DNA from: Clostridiales bacterium
GTDB taxonomy: Bacteria; Bacillota; Clostridia; Lachnospirales; Lachnospiraceae
Length of the DNA stretch: 57,615 bases
Assembly (NCBI GenBank): GCA_018365455.1
Contig: JAGZJZ010000040.1
Span: 1-57,615 of the forward strand
Reading direction: 5' to 3'
Position 1 is the stretch's first letter. Each line of letters starts with the position of its first letter. Made by a program: the position numbers and the translations under genes. A model generated the notes under the pieces. The model worked only from the letters and a program-made list of their open reading frames with translations, did no database searches and was not told the origin of the DNA. Positions 1 to 8,519 of this stretch are shown in pieces.

Positions 1-24
1 AATTTTTACCATACTACAATTTGA

Positions 25-65
25 ACAAAAAATAGGATCTAATACGCATTGTATCAGATCCTATT
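25..65 (-). terminator. Rho-independent terminator of the 144..353 gene
   Basis: AATAGGATCT at 31..40 pairs with AGATCCTATT at 56..65. The stem extends inward through ATAC/GTAT with one mismatch and closes on a GCATT loop. Read on the minus strand the hairpin is followed by six T. It lies about 80 bases past the stop of the upstream small gene. Confidence 0.75.
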
Positions 66-143
66 ACGCATCGTTTAAAAACTGGTTGATGCCATTGAGA
101 CATACAAATGTACGCCTCTTCTTTATTTTATACCTTTCGGTAA

Positions 144-353
144 CTAATCAGTAATTAAGGTCATAATATCCTCAATAGATTTTCCGCTTTCCTGAATCAT
201 ATCATATAGCTGACCCAAGGCTTCTTCTCTTTTCTTCTGTTCCAAAGCTTTTTTCTGATCTAACAAAGCATCCATCTTCGCCTGTACTTTTGCTATCTGC
301 TCATCCAAAACTGCGATCTGATCATCAATTGATTTTCTTTGTCCTCTTGCCAT
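144..353 (-). CDS. Small coiled-coil protein, function unknown (69 aa)
   Basis: The start is the ATG of MARGQRKS, eight bases after a clear GGAGG; a TTG 15 bases upstream lies at the Shine-Dalgarno itself and is rejected. Residues about 8-48 are a run of heptad-like Ile/Leu/Ala positions among Lys, Glu and Gln, predicting one long coiled coil. The tail contains SGKSIEDI, a pattern that resembles small proteins often seen near clostridial mobile elements; that resemblance is recalled and was not searched. There is no signal peptide or membrane segment. It stands alone with its own terminator. It might be a nucleoid-type or partner-binding protein, but no function is assigned. Confidence 0.7.
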   Translation of the reverse strand: MARGQRKSIDDQIAVLDEQIAKVQAKMDALLDQKKALEQKKREEALGQLYDMIQESGKSIEDIMTLITD

Positions 354-639
354 GATTAATTCCTCCAATATAATTTACTTTTATTCTTAATATTGTAAAT
401 CATTATTGGTTATTTGTCCAGGTTATATACAAGTGTTTTATAAAAGTTTAAAATATATCTATATTAGGGATCTATAGTAACAGCAAGTCCCTTTTTTCCT
501 GACGTACCAGGTTTTCAAATGGCAAAACCATCTGTTTGTTTTCTTCTTACCATATGAAGAGTAAATACAATTACAGCAAAATTTATCCATAGTCCTCCAT
601 TTAAATTACATATTAGGTATATACTGATCCTTTCAGATC

Positions 640-1119
640 CTATGTAATTTTACGATTCCTTATTTTCCAGTTCATCTTTAACGACTCCAGTTTTATACAC
701 TTCATTTTGCTTAGTTTATTCTTATGATAACACTTTCTTTGATATAAAATCCATTCACCAAGTGCTGCCTGATGCATAACAAATTCTTTTGGTATATCTA
801 TATTTCCAAATTTAAGATAGTATTCTACACAGTATTCATACCAGAGTTCCCACTTTCTTCTGATTCCAAGGGACCAAATCATTCCAATCTGATTCAGTAA
901 ATAAATTTTTCTGGCATCTATTTTACATGTTCCTGTCTGATGGTATGCAGCACGCTGTCTTTCGATCCATCTTCCCAGAAGATGCCCATCCGGCGTTTTA
1001 TATTTAACCGGTATCCTCAGATGATGCGCAGAATGATAATATTCTTTGGCAAGACTATACCACTCATCCCATGTCAGACGTGCACGATTGCTCTTATTTG
1101 CAGCTTTAGAATCATTCAT
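640..1119 (-). CDS. Stand-alone helicase-associated (HA) repeat protein, two repeats (159 aa)
   Basis: The protein is two tandem units of about 70 residues, each running W..WY.LAKEYY..., a loop with IPVKYK or IDIPKEF, then LG.WI..QR..Y. This is the pattern of the helicase-associated domain (PF03457), a small three-helix DNA-binding module normally repeated behind superfamily 2 helicases. No helicase motif is present. The start follows GGGGAGAGT. A longer paralogue with three repeats lies at 49892..50572, and the segment LLGRWIERQRAAYH is identical in both. Probable role: sequence-specific DNA binding without an enzyme attached (inference). The last repeat ends in a basic tail and may be shortened relative to the paralogue. 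Confidence 0.75.
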   Translation of the reverse strand: MNDSKAANKSNRARLTWDEWYSLAKEYYHSAHHLRIPVKYKTPDGHLLGRWIERQRAAYHQTGTCKIDARKIYLLNQIGMIWSLGIRRKWELWYEYCVEYYLKFGNIDIPKEFVMHQAALGEWILYQRKCYHKNKLSKMKCIKLESLKMNWKIRNRKIT

Positions 1120-1190
1120 ACTCTCCCCACATTTCTGATTATTCTATAACCGTTATTCTAAATTTGCTTATCATAATTTATTCTTCAAAC

Positions 1191-1285
1191 AATGTAGACT
1201 TTATTTGACGTATAGTATATAATGTAAAATATGGTAAAAACAGGTATTTTTTTTCGTTTTATGCTTGTCAAATAAAGTCTACATT
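1191..1285. repeat. Perfect 19-bp inverted repeat around a 57-bp AT-rich core
   Basis: Left arm 1191..1209 (AATGTAGACTTTATTTGAC) is the exact reverse complement of right arm 1267..1285. The 57-bp centre is very AT-rich and has no open reading frame. No flanking target-site duplication is evident. It could be a MITE-like remnant, a recombination or replication site of the neighbouring accessory genes, or a large RNA hairpin. Confidence 0.6.
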
Positions 1286-1344
1286 TTTTGACTTTTATCG
1301 AGTAAATATTATTTTTTTCGGTATAAAATCCTATTTTCTGCTAA

Positions 1345-1372
1345 TAAAAACCCCCGAGTTTTTCTCAGGGGT
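1345..1372 (-). terminator. Rho-independent terminator of the XRE gene
   Basis: On the minus strand ACCCCTGAG and CTCGGGGGT pair around an AAAAA loop and are followed by TTTTTA. It lies 22 bases past the stop of the 1395..1613 gene. Confidence 0.75.
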
Positions 1373-1394
1373 ATCCCAGTTCCAACTATCCCAG

Positions 1395-1613
1395 TTACAA
1401 TTGCTGATCCTCATCAGATGGAACATATCTGCAAATATCTGAAACATCACATTTTAATATTCTGCATAAATCATTCAGTTTTTGAGTAGTGATTCCCTTA
1501 TTGTGTTTCAACTTATTCAATGTACTAAAAGAGATCTTGTGTTTATTAGTCAGGGTATAGTATGTTTCATTAGATTCCCTTAATGTCTCCCAAAATGGTG
1601 TAAAATCAATCAT
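1395..1613 (-). CDS. Small Cro/C1-type (XRE) transcriptional regulator (72 aa)
   Basis: The start at MIDFTPFWETL follows GGTAGGATTTAGC. An upstream in-frame extension reads AT-rich promoter DNA (FFNKNIFKNKN) and is rejected. The body is a single HTH: WETLRESNETYYTLTNKHKIS, turn, STLNKLKHNKGITTQKLNDLCRILKCDVSDI, the typical HTH_26/YozG-like layout seen in small phage and element repressors. It is transcribed away from the 66-aa gene at 1730, and the shared intergenic region carries two palindromes, so autoregulation and control of that gene are likely (inference). It has its own terminator. Confidence 0.85.
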   Translation of the reverse strand: MIDFTPFWETLRESNETYYTLTNKHKISFSTLNKLKHNKGITTQKLNDLCRILKCDVSDICRYVPSDEDQQL

Positions 1614-1655
1614 GCTAAATCCTACCTTTCTATTAATAATAGACTTAGCATAAAT

Positions 1656-1694
1656 TATATTCTTATTCTTGAATATATTCTTATTAAAGAATAT
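1656..1694. promoter_or_regulatory. Two overlapping palindromes, candidate XRE operators
   Basis: ATATTCTT/AAGAATAT at 1675..1694 is an 8-bp inverted repeat with a 4-base centre. TATATTC at 1656..1662 and GAATATA at 1671..1677 form a second one. Both lie between the divergent XRE repressor and 66-aa genes, where the two promoters must sit. Confidence 0.55.
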
Positions 1695-1729
1695 AATATA
1701 TTGCATAGTATAAGGGAGGTACTGAGCAA

Positions 1730-1930
1730 ATGATTGAACAACTGCAAGCCTATATGAGTCAAATTAAGCAGGATACAAGCAGAGTTACTTTTTTGGTAGA
1801 ATTATACAAATGGAATTTAGTAGACAACGATTATGATTTTTTGTGGGAAATTATGCCGCCTAATCTCACTGATCATGAATTATTTGAATTCTGCAGAAAA
1901 GTACCAGGCTTTTTAAAAGACTACAATTAA
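1730..1930 (+). CDS. 66-aa acidic protein of unknown function
   Basis: The ATG follows a strong AAGGGAGGT at good spacing. The protein (MIEQLQAYMSQIKQD... ending VPGFLKDYN) is small, acidic and probably all-helical, with no signal peptide. It is not recognised. It is divergent from the XRE regulator across a shared operator-like region, which suggests it is the regulator's target. In this arrangement small partners of repressors are often antirepressors, toxins or excision factors; nothing in the sequence chooses between these. Confidence 0.6.
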   Translation: MIEQLQAYMSQIKQDTSRVTFLVELYKWNLVDNDYDFLWEIMPPNLTDHELFEFCRKVPGFLKDYN

Positions 1931-1955
1931 TTCTGGTGTAGTTGATTGAAAAATG

Positions 1956-2163
1956 AGATTTTACAGATATTCGTCAGCAGACAATCGCCGATTATTTCAT
2001 TACAATCGTAGAAACCCGTAATTCAGAGCGGGAAAAATACTATTTTTTTGACATTTGCCAAAATAAGATTTATAATCTGGAATATAAGGGGGCGGAAAAC
2101 TATGGGACAAATTGCAAATCAGGCCTTGTTAGAGATCATATCCAAATTAAAGAAAAAGCATAA
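1956..2163 (+). pseudogene. Possible gene remnant without a start codon
   Basis: An open frame directly after a TGA reads DIRQQTIADYFITIVETR, then a segment with KYYFFDICQNKIYNLEYKG, and ends at TAA. The composition looks like a true protein fragment (hydrophobic alternation, few rare residues), but no start codon or ribosome-binding site precedes it. It overlaps the 36-aa ORF at 2102 in another frame. Family not recognised. Confidence 0.3.
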
Positions 2164-2212
2164 AGAACAGAAGGAAATGAAAGAAAAGAAAAACAACACT
2201 TCAACGAAATAG
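2102..2212 (+). CDS. 36-aa lysine-rich peptide
   Basis: ATG preceded by AAGGGGGCGGAAAACT, a plausible ribosome-binding site. The peptide starts MGQIANQALLEIISK, then becomes strongly basic (KLKKKHKEQKEMKEKKN), predicting one amphipathic, nucleic-acid-binding helix. It ends in TAG just before a strong bidirectional terminator. It is too short for most gene finders. It is the last plus-strand gene of the 1730 unit. Confidence 0.45.
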   Translation: MGQIANQALLEIISKLKKKHKEQKEMKEKKNNTSTK

Positions 2213-2224
2213 CCTTTATTGAAA

Positions 2225-2272
2225 AATAACAGGCAAACCTATATCTTATATTTGACCGGTTTGCCTGTTATT
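2225..2272. terminator. Bidirectional terminator between convergent small genes
   Basis: AATAACAGGCAAACC (2225..2239) is perfectly complementary to GGTTTGCCTGTTATT (2258..2272). The hairpin sits between the 36-aa gene on plus and the 49-aa gene on minus. Confidence 0.75.
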
Positions 2273-2277
2273 CTTAT

Positions 2278-2427
2278 TCAAGATTTCTTGAGTAAAACCT
2301 TTACTTCTTTTGATGATAAACAGTATTGTCTTGCAACTGACTTGATATCCTGTACCTTTTCAAAAGTCCTACTGATAGCCGCTGCATTAATTTCCGCAAG
2401 TTCTGGCTTATTCATATATTTTTCCAT
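2278..2427 (-). CDS. 49-aa protein with a possible HTH
   Basis: ATG follows AAAGGAGAATAC on the minus strand, a strong site. The protein reads MEKYMNKPELAEINAAAISR, then a segment ending SVARQYCLSSKEVKVLLKKS. The tail (SVARQY-CLS-SKEVKVLL) has the spacing of a short helix-turn-helix. It is not recognised beyond that. Its reading frame is well supported by the ribosome-binding site and the terminator at its stop. Confidence 0.55.
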   Translation of the reverse strand: MEKYMNKPELAEINAAAISRTFEKVQDIKSVARQYCLSSKEVKVLLKKS

Positions 2428-2480
2428 GTATTCTCCTTTTATTAACAGCCTTTTAACATCTTAATTAACAGCTTCTGCTG

Positions 2481-3530
2481 TCATTCCATGCCATCTGCAA
2501 CCACTCTGTTTTTCCCATTTCGTTTTCCCTGATACAGTAAGTTATCTGCCTGGTCAATCCAATCGTTGAGAGGTAAACTGCGTACTCCTTTCGTCACACC
2601 AAATGTAATTGTTACCGGAATCAAGATATGATTATATTGAAACCGGTAATTATTTATCCAATGCTTAAAAGTTTCCAATTGATTTATAGGATAAGAGTGC
2701 TCCACTTCCGTAAAAACCAGTACAAACTCCTCCCCGCCCCAGCGGCAGAGAAATACATTCGGATCAAATTGGGAGCGCATCTGTTCAGCCATTTCTTTTA
2801 ATATAAAATCGCCGCAAATATGGCCGTATGTATCATTGATTGTCTTGAAATCGTCAATATCTCCTATTGCCAGAAAACTATTGTCTCCTGGACAGATATG
2901 AAAACAGTCTTTTAAATAACGACGGCTGTATAATCCGGTAAGCTGGTCATAATCCGCCAGCTCCCGCAGATTCCTGTTTTCATTAATCAACTCTTTTTTA
3001 TTTACTAAAGCACTTATTTTAGAGACATATGCCGTATAGAGTATCATAATAAACATGCTGATACTGTTACAGCAAAAATAAAGATATAAAGATGACTCTG
3101 CTGAATAAACCAGCGGATTATGCTTTATAAAATAAAAGTACAGTATGAACATTGTGGATATATGCATAAATGAAAATATATAGGGCGTATATGAAGATCG
3201 AAACGGGCAAAAGTAAACCATACTTGCCATTGCGATCAAAAACATATAAAAACCCGCATCCCATCCAAACAGCAGAGACTGCGTTATAACAAAAATACAT
3301 GCTTCAAAGTGAATCAGAATAACGGTAAGTGCATATTTGTGTTTGCTCACAATTACCACTAAAACGGTATAAAAAAGCACACTTAAAATATTGTAGGCAA
3401 ATGCAGGTACGATTTGAAAACAAATGTATATGATTGCATATACCCCATGTAAAATGATGCCCAGGAATGCGATGTTGCGATATACATTATGAATGTAGTC
3501 GATATCATTCTGGTTCTGTGATTTCAACAT
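2481..3530 (-). CDS. Membrane-bound diguanylate cyclase (GGDEF protein, 349 aa)
   Basis: Residues about 20-180 form six hydrophobic membrane segments. A short linker leads to a GGDEF domain from DYDQLTGLYSRRYL onward, with GDIDDFKTINDTYGH and the catalytic RWGGEEF. It should make cyclic di-GMP from two GTP at the inner membrane face in response to an unknown signal in the membrane part. The RxxD inhibitory site expected just before GGEEF is absent (sequence there is NVFLCRW), so product inhibition of the usual kind is not expected. There is no EAL or HD-GYP domain. The start follows GGGGGATACAAA. It lies alone downstream of the fucosidase. Confidence 0.92.
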   Translation of the reverse strand: MLKSQNQNDIDYIHNVYRNIAFLGIILHGVYAIIYICFQIVPAFAYNILSVLFYTVLVVIVSKHKYALTVILIHFEACIFVITQSLLFGWDAGFYMFLIAMASMVYFCPFRSSYTPYIFSFMHISTMFILYFYFIKHNPLVYSAESSLYLYFCCNSISMFIMILYTAYVSKISALVNKKELINENRNLRELADYDQLTGLYSRRYLKDCFHICPGDNSFLAIGDIDDFKTINDTYGHICGDFILKEMAEQMRSQFDPNVFLCRWGGEEFVLVFTEVEHSYPINQLETFKHWINNYRFQYNHILIPVTITFGVTKGVRSLPLNDWIDQADNLLYQGKRNGKNRVVADGME

Positions 3531-3689
3531 TTTGTATCCCCCTGCTCTTCGGAGCGTTTTATATTTTTAAGCCTGGCAGACTGCCCCACTTCAAGGAATG
3601 TGACAGATACAAAATATTCATTGCCTTTGAAATGATAACCTTTATTATATCATTCTTAATAAAGGAAGTAAACGAAAGGTTTATGGTAA

Positions 3690-5852
3690 TTACTCATGAA
3701 TTTCATACTTCTCCAAAGCGTGATCTTTCCAGCAGATATCTATAGTTCTGCCGCCCTTAATCCGAAGACCTTTCACATATCCATCCTTCCATTCTTTTGG
3801 AAGTGCAGGAAGCAGTTTCAATTCTCCGCCCCTGTCCTGTACCAGCATATTCGCAATGGCTGCACTGCCTGCAAAATTCCCGTCGATCTGGAATGGCGGA
3901 TGCATATCCCAAAGGTTCGGATAAGTCGATCTGGTAAGAAGCGTTCTGAGGTATTCATAGCTTTTTGCGGCATCGCCCAGAACAGCAAACACCTGAACGA
4001 TCCAGCCACAGCTCCATCCTGTATGCCCTCCTCCATTTGCCAGCCGTCTTTCCAGCGTTTTACGGCAGGCTTCTTTCAGCCGGTCATCCTGTTCAAACAG
4101 CTCAGACGGATAAATTCCATACAGATGGGAAATATGACGGTGCCCCGGTTCTACTTCTTCATAATCAATGGGCCACTCCTGAAGCTGCCCATATTTTCCT
4201 GTTTTATAAGGATATAGTTTTGCTTCTTTTTCTTTCAATTCCTTCAATAGTGTATCATTTATATCCAGTTCTGCACAGATCTTTTTAAAATCCCCAAACA
4301 CCTCCCGTATAATTGTCATATCCATGGTGCAGGCATAGGTCAGGGACGCTTTCTCTCCCTCTCTGTCCGGTACAAAAAAGACATTTTCAGGTGAAGCTGA
4401 CGGACAAGTCACATAATAGCCTTCGTATGGAACCAGCCAGTCCAGACAGAACAGAGCCGCCTGTTTTAAAACAGGATATGCAGTATCTCTTAAAAAATCT
4501 TTATCTCTGTGATATTCGTAATGCTTCCAGAATTCCTCACACATCCACGCACCGCCCAAAGGAAAGAAGGAATAGCATCCGCTATTTTCCTGGCCTGTAT
4601 TTTTTCCATGGGCCACACCGACCGGATTCGTACTCATCCAATAATCCGTATTGTGAGATACTGTAAATCCCCGACATCCAAAATGTGTCTCTGCCGTTTT
4701 CTGCCCCTCAATACTTAGTCCTTTTACAAAATTAAAATATGGTTCCAGGCATTCTGCCAGATTACAGCTCTGAGCATGCCAATAGTTCATCTGGGCATTA
4801 ATATTGGTAGTAAAATTACAACTCCAAGGTGCACGGAACTCCCAGTTCCAGATCCCCTGTAGATTCGCAGGCACTCCGCCCTCCCGGGAAGAGCTGATAA
4901 GCAGATATCTTCCATATTGGAAATACAACGCATACATGGCTGTATCTTCTTTCCCGTCTTTCATATTCTGTAAACGTATATCAGTGGGAGCATCCGGCTG
5001 GCTGCCCAGGTCCAGTTCTACCCTGCTGTACAAATTCCGATAGTCCTTTACGTGCTTTTCTTTTATCCCTTCATAACCACAGATGTTGAATTCTGCAGCA
5101 ACATCGGGATTTTTGACTGCAGTCACTGCCAATATAATATCCGATGCATCTTTTACAACCAGGACTGCTTTTTCCTCTTCAAATATAATTTCATATGTTC
5201 CATCTGTAGACAGAAGAGTCAGGCCGGCCTGAAAAGCCTGCCCGCGGTTCCCCCATATGACAGGGGTATCGCTGTCCACATAGCTGGGATCTACATGTTC
5301 CGGGCACCTTCCGTCCATGCGGATCATTCCTGTATTTCTCTCATAAACCGGCTGTAAATCACTTTCCAGAGTTACACGGACCTCCATTTCATTTACAGTG
5401 CTGCAAAGCCGTATGAACATTGCTTTGGAAGGGAAGCTTGCGAAGTATTCTCTCTTGTAGCCCACCCCGTCAACGTCATAGCTGACGCTGGCCGCGGCAT
5501 GGTCAAGATCCAGTCTCCGCACATAATTTTCTGCATTGCAGCTATGAGCAAAATCAATTTTCAGATTCCCGAGAGGCAGATAGCTCTCCGTAAATTCAGC
5601 CAGCATTTTTTCTTCTACCAAGCGCTGTGCTTCTGCATTCCTGCCTTCAAATATCAGTTTCCGCGCTTCCGGTAAAAATTCAAGCGCATTTCGATTATTC
5701 TTATCATGTGGATAGCCCGACCACAATGTTTCTTCATTCAAACCTATGAGTTCCTGACTGATATTCCCCCAGATCATTCCGCCCAGGCTTCCATTCCCGA
5801 TGGGCAGGGTTTCTTCCCACTGCCCGGCAGGCTGCTTATAATATAATTCCAT
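3690..5852 (-). CDS. GH95 alpha-L-fucosidase/galactosidase, cytoplasmic (720 aa)
   Basis: The start is MELYYKQPAGQW, after AGGAGGATTCT; a TTG six codons upstream overlaps that site and is rejected. The N-terminal beta-rich domain has LPIGNGSLGGMIWG and LNEETLWSG, both typical of glycoside hydrolase family 95. The catalytic alpha/alpha barrel contains GGVPANLQGIWN, NINAQMNYW (paired Asn), SASPENVF (Glu) and HPPFQIDGNFAG (Asp), matching the Asn/Glu/Asp positions known from the Bifidobacterium AfcA enzyme. It hydrolyses terminal alpha-1,2-linked fucose (or L-galactose) from host or plant glycans. No signal peptide is present, so imported oligosaccharides are the likely substrate. Length is slightly short of the family norm. 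It appears monocistronic. Confidence 0.93.
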   Translation of the reverse strand: MELYYKQPAGQWEETLPIGNGSLGGMIWGNISQELIGLNEETLWSGYPHDKNNRNALEFLPEARKLIFEGRNAEAQRLVEEKMLAEFTESYLPLGNLKIDFAHSCNAENYVRRLDLDHAAASVSYDVDGVGYKREYFASFPSKAMFIRLCSTVNEMEVRVTLESDLQPVYERNTGMIRMDGRCPEHVDPSYVDSDTPVIWGNRGQAFQAGLTLLSTDGTYEIIFEEEKAVLVVKDASDIILAVTAVKNPDVAAEFNICGYEGIKEKHVKDYRNLYSRVELDLGSQPDAPTDIRLQNMKDGKEDTAMYALYFQYGRYLLISSSREGGVPANLQGIWNWEFRAPWSCNFTTNINAQMNYWHAQSCNLAECLEPYFNFVKGLSIEGQKTAETHFGCRGFTVSHNTDYWMSTNPVGVAHGKNTGQENSGCYSFFPLGGAWMCEEFWKHYEYHRDKDFLRDTAYPVLKQAALFCLDWLVPYEGYYVTCPSASPENVFFVPDREGEKASLTYACTMDMTIIREVFGDFKKICAELDINDTLLKELKEKEAKLYPYKTGKYGQLQEWPIDYEEVEPGHRHISHLYGIYPSELFEQDDRLKEACRKTLERRLANGGGHTGWSCGWIVQVFAVLGDAAKSYEYLRTLLTRSTYPNLWDMHPPFQIDGNFAGSAAIANMLVQDRGGELKLLPALPKEWKDGYVKGLRIKGGRTIDICWKDHALEKYEIHE

Positions 5853-6095
5853 AGAATCCTCCTGTTTCAACTTTTGAAATGATTACCTTACACTGCATAA
5901 TTCTTTATTGCTCATTATGATCATTTATTATAATACAATTTTCTTATACATTTTAATACAATTTCGACGTAAAGGGAAGATTAAAGTGTTTCTACTCAAA
6001 TATAAATATATCCGCATCTACCGCTCTTGAAATATCAATTGTCAGTATAAGAGAAAGATTATATGAGCTAAATCGGCGTTAAGTGTATGTCAAGA

Positions 6096-8507
6096 CTAAT
6101 ATACAAAGTCCACCAACCACATTTTAATCTTCCTTAACAAACTCTTCTTTTTCAAAATACAATGCAAGGTCTCATCTTTCAGCTGCTCTGCCTTTTCCCG
6201 CTGCTCCTTTGAAACATCCAGATCACCATAAACTGCTCCCTGAACCACATCCAGTGTCTCCCTGAATTTTTCACCAAATGCTTCCGAATATTTTTCAGAA
6301 AGAATATCTACATAGCCATAATGGGATCCCTTTGCTCTTGGAGTCTTATCATAGAGAAGTAAAAATAAAGTATAAGCATAGAGATGCTTTACCGCCAGCC
6401 TATTATCCGCTACACGGAAGCTCTTTTTACGATTTGCAAGTTTCCTTCTGTGAAAAATTACATAGATCAGCCATGATAAGATTAAAATAACAGCCAGAGC
6501 AACTACAGCAATCAGCAGAATCTTTTGTACCGGTACTTCCGCTTTTTTACCCGTCTTTTTTTTCTTTAATTCCTTTTCCTCATCTTTTATCTTCTCCGAT
6601 TTGCCGGCGTCATCTGACTGACCGCCGTCTCCCGTAAGTGCAGGAGCCTGTGAGAATTCCGGTCTTTCCATAATGCCCAGATAAGGTGGTGTTGCTTCCA
6701 TAGGTACCCAGCCAATGCCGTCCTGATAGACTTCTGCCCAGGCGTGGGCGTTTTCTCCGGTAATTTCGATTGGTTCATAAGCTTCCACACCTTTTACATC
6801 CTCCGGTGTCACAAGATAACCCTCCACATATCTTGCAGGAATACCCAGATACCGGTACATCAGAACTGCAGCTGTTGCATAGTGGGCGGAATATCCTTTT
6901 TTCTGGCTCTGAAGAAACCATTGCAAAAAATCATAATTTCCTGTAAAGGTATCCACTTCTTCGGAGTATTCTATATTCTTGTCCAGATATCCCATAATCA
7001 AAGCATTTGCTTCTTCATAGGGATAATGAGCACTTCCTGATGCCTCTTCTATTTTCAGAAGATTTTTCAGAATCTGTTTTTGGTGGTCCGGTATATCCAG
7101 GTAATTCCGGTAGATAAAGGCATTGTAGTAACTTTCGTTTCCTGCGTATTCCGCTGCAGTATCACTATTCCTGATTTCATAAAAATCTGACGCCAGTGTA
7201 GGATAACGTTTCACCAGATTACTGTTTGCAGTATAGTGATACAGGCGGTTTCCAAACAATCCTTTTGACTTTAAGGAAACATCCCCCAGATTTTTGCCCC
7301 CATCTATCTTACCGGGATCTGACTTCAGTTCATAAGGGGTATAGATGTATTTACTGTTTGCATTTACATTCTGTACCGTAATCTCCACAGTCTCCTCATC
7401 TGTTTTTCCATTTACCAACAGATTCACAAGGGAGAGCTGGTTTAATCCATTAAAATTTGTTTCGTGAAGCCAGTAAAACAGGTCCTTCTCTTCATAATAG
7501 ACAGATTTTTCTAGCTCCTCCCAACCATTCTGGGTGTAAGTACTTCCAACAAACCCGCGCAAATACAGGGATTCCGGCTTGTCCATCAGAACTTCCAGTG
7601 CAGTTGTATCCTTCAGTGTCAGATTTCCCAGTCCCTTAAATTGACCCTGTGTAAAAGAATTTGTCTTCTCTTTTTCATAGCGTATATTGGAAATTTTTTT
7701 TGCTATTCCTTCTTTTACCGCCTCTGCAAATCCTGCTTTCGTGTAGCTATTAACAGATACTGTACTGACCATAAATCCCAGGATAGCTGCAAAAGCAACC
7801 GTTAATATTCCGGATACCTGCAGGATAGCCAAATATTTACCATTGCCAAATGCCCTCCTGCTTTTCCTGCCATGTACAAAAAAACTCAATAGAACCATAA
7901 CGGAAGCCAGCATCATTATCACAGGTATAATACCATAGTTTTCACCAGTACATAATTCCAGCACCAATAATGGCAATACACTTATGCATAAGAGTAATAT
8001 ACTGCGCAGCCGGATAATTACGGTTACAACTACAGCAGACAGCAGGCAGCTCCATGTCCAGAACAGGCAAAGGGCGATCCCATATGATTCCTCAGCAATA
8101 CCAATATCATAAACTTTCAGGAAAATTCCAAAGTTTCTGCCGGCTGCCTGCCCAATCCGGTTCATGGTCAGCAGAAAGCCGTCCAGCATCAACTCCTGGC
8201 GTATTAAGAGGAACAGGATTCCAACAGCAGCCAGAAGCGCCGTACCTGCCTTCACATAACGGCTGTACTTTCCATGTAACTGCAGCAGTGTCAGGATCAG
8301 CAGTCCAAAAGCTGCCGAATAGTATACCTGCACCGGCAGATCAAGAAGATAAATAAAAGACAAAGAGATGCCAAGATAAAGCAAAAAAGCCGGAAGTAAT
8401 TCTGCCAGCAAGTTTAGCACACCTTCTCTGCCACTATTTTTCCGATTCTCCAATTGAATTGTAATCTGAGATTTTTTCTTACCTGTATTTTTCTTTCCAT
8501 TTTTCAT
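6096..8507 (-). CDS. TgpA-like membrane protein with transglutaminase fold, catalytic Cys replaced by Ser (803 aa)
   Basis: About seven membrane segments in the first 260 residues are followed by an extracytoplasmic part, then the transglutaminase core near residue 515, another membrane helix near 680 and a cytoplasmic tail. The core reads SQKKGYSAHYATAAVLMYR, GIPARYVEGY, NAHAWAEVY and GWVPMEATPP. In the family the first motif carries the nucleophilic Cys (GYC.HFA); here it is Ser (codon TCC). The His is kept and the Asp position is Glu. Hydrolase or cross-linking activity is therefore doubtful. The MoxR-DUF58-transglutaminase trio is a common unit thought to act on envelope proteins. It starts 12 bases after the DUF58 stop and is the last gene of the riboswitch-1 operon. 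Confidence 0.88.
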   Translation of the reverse strand: MKNGKKNTGKKKSQITIQLENRKNSGREGVLNLLAELLPAFLLYLGISLSFIYLLDLPVQVYYSAAFGLLILTLLQLHGKYSRYVKAGTALLAAVGILFLLIRQELMLDGFLLTMNRIGQAAGRNFGIFLKVYDIGIAEESYGIALCLFWTWSCLLSAVVVTVIIRLRSILLLCISVLPLLVLELCTGENYGIIPVIMMLASVMVLLSFFVHGRKSRRAFGNGKYLAILQVSGILTVAFAAILGFMVSTVSVNSYTKAGFAEAVKEGIAKKISNIRYEKEKTNSFTQGQFKGLGNLTLKDTTALEVLMDKPESLYLRGFVGSTYTQNGWEELEKSVYYEEKDLFYWLHETNFNGLNQLSLVNLLVNGKTDEETVEITVQNVNANSKYIYTPYELKSDPGKIDGGKNLGDVSLKSKGLFGNRLYHYTANSNLVKRYPTLASDFYEIRNSDTAAEYAGNESYYNAFIYRNYLDIPDHQKQILKNLLKIEEASGSAHYPYEEANALIMGYLDKNIEYSEEVDTFTGNYDFLQWFLQSQKKGYSAHYATAAVLMYRYLGIPARYVEGYLVTPEDVKGVEAYEPIEITGENAHAWAEVYQDGIGWVPMEATPPYLGIMERPEFSQAPALTGDGGQSDDAGKSEKIKDEEKELKKKKTGKKAEVPVQKILLIAVVALAVILILSWLIYVIFHRRKLANRKKSFRVADNRLAVKHLYAYTLFLLLYDKTPRAKGSHYGYVDILSEKYSEAFGEKFRETLDVVQGAVYGDLDVSKEQREKAEQLKDETLHCILKKKSLLRKIKMWLVDFVY

Positions 8508-8519
8508 ATCTTACATCCC

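Noticed and set aside
2219..2464. 81-aa plus-strand frame over the terminator and the 49-aa gene
   Set aside because: It starts inside a terminator hairpin with no ribosome-binding site, while the opposite strand has a well-supported 49-aa gene.
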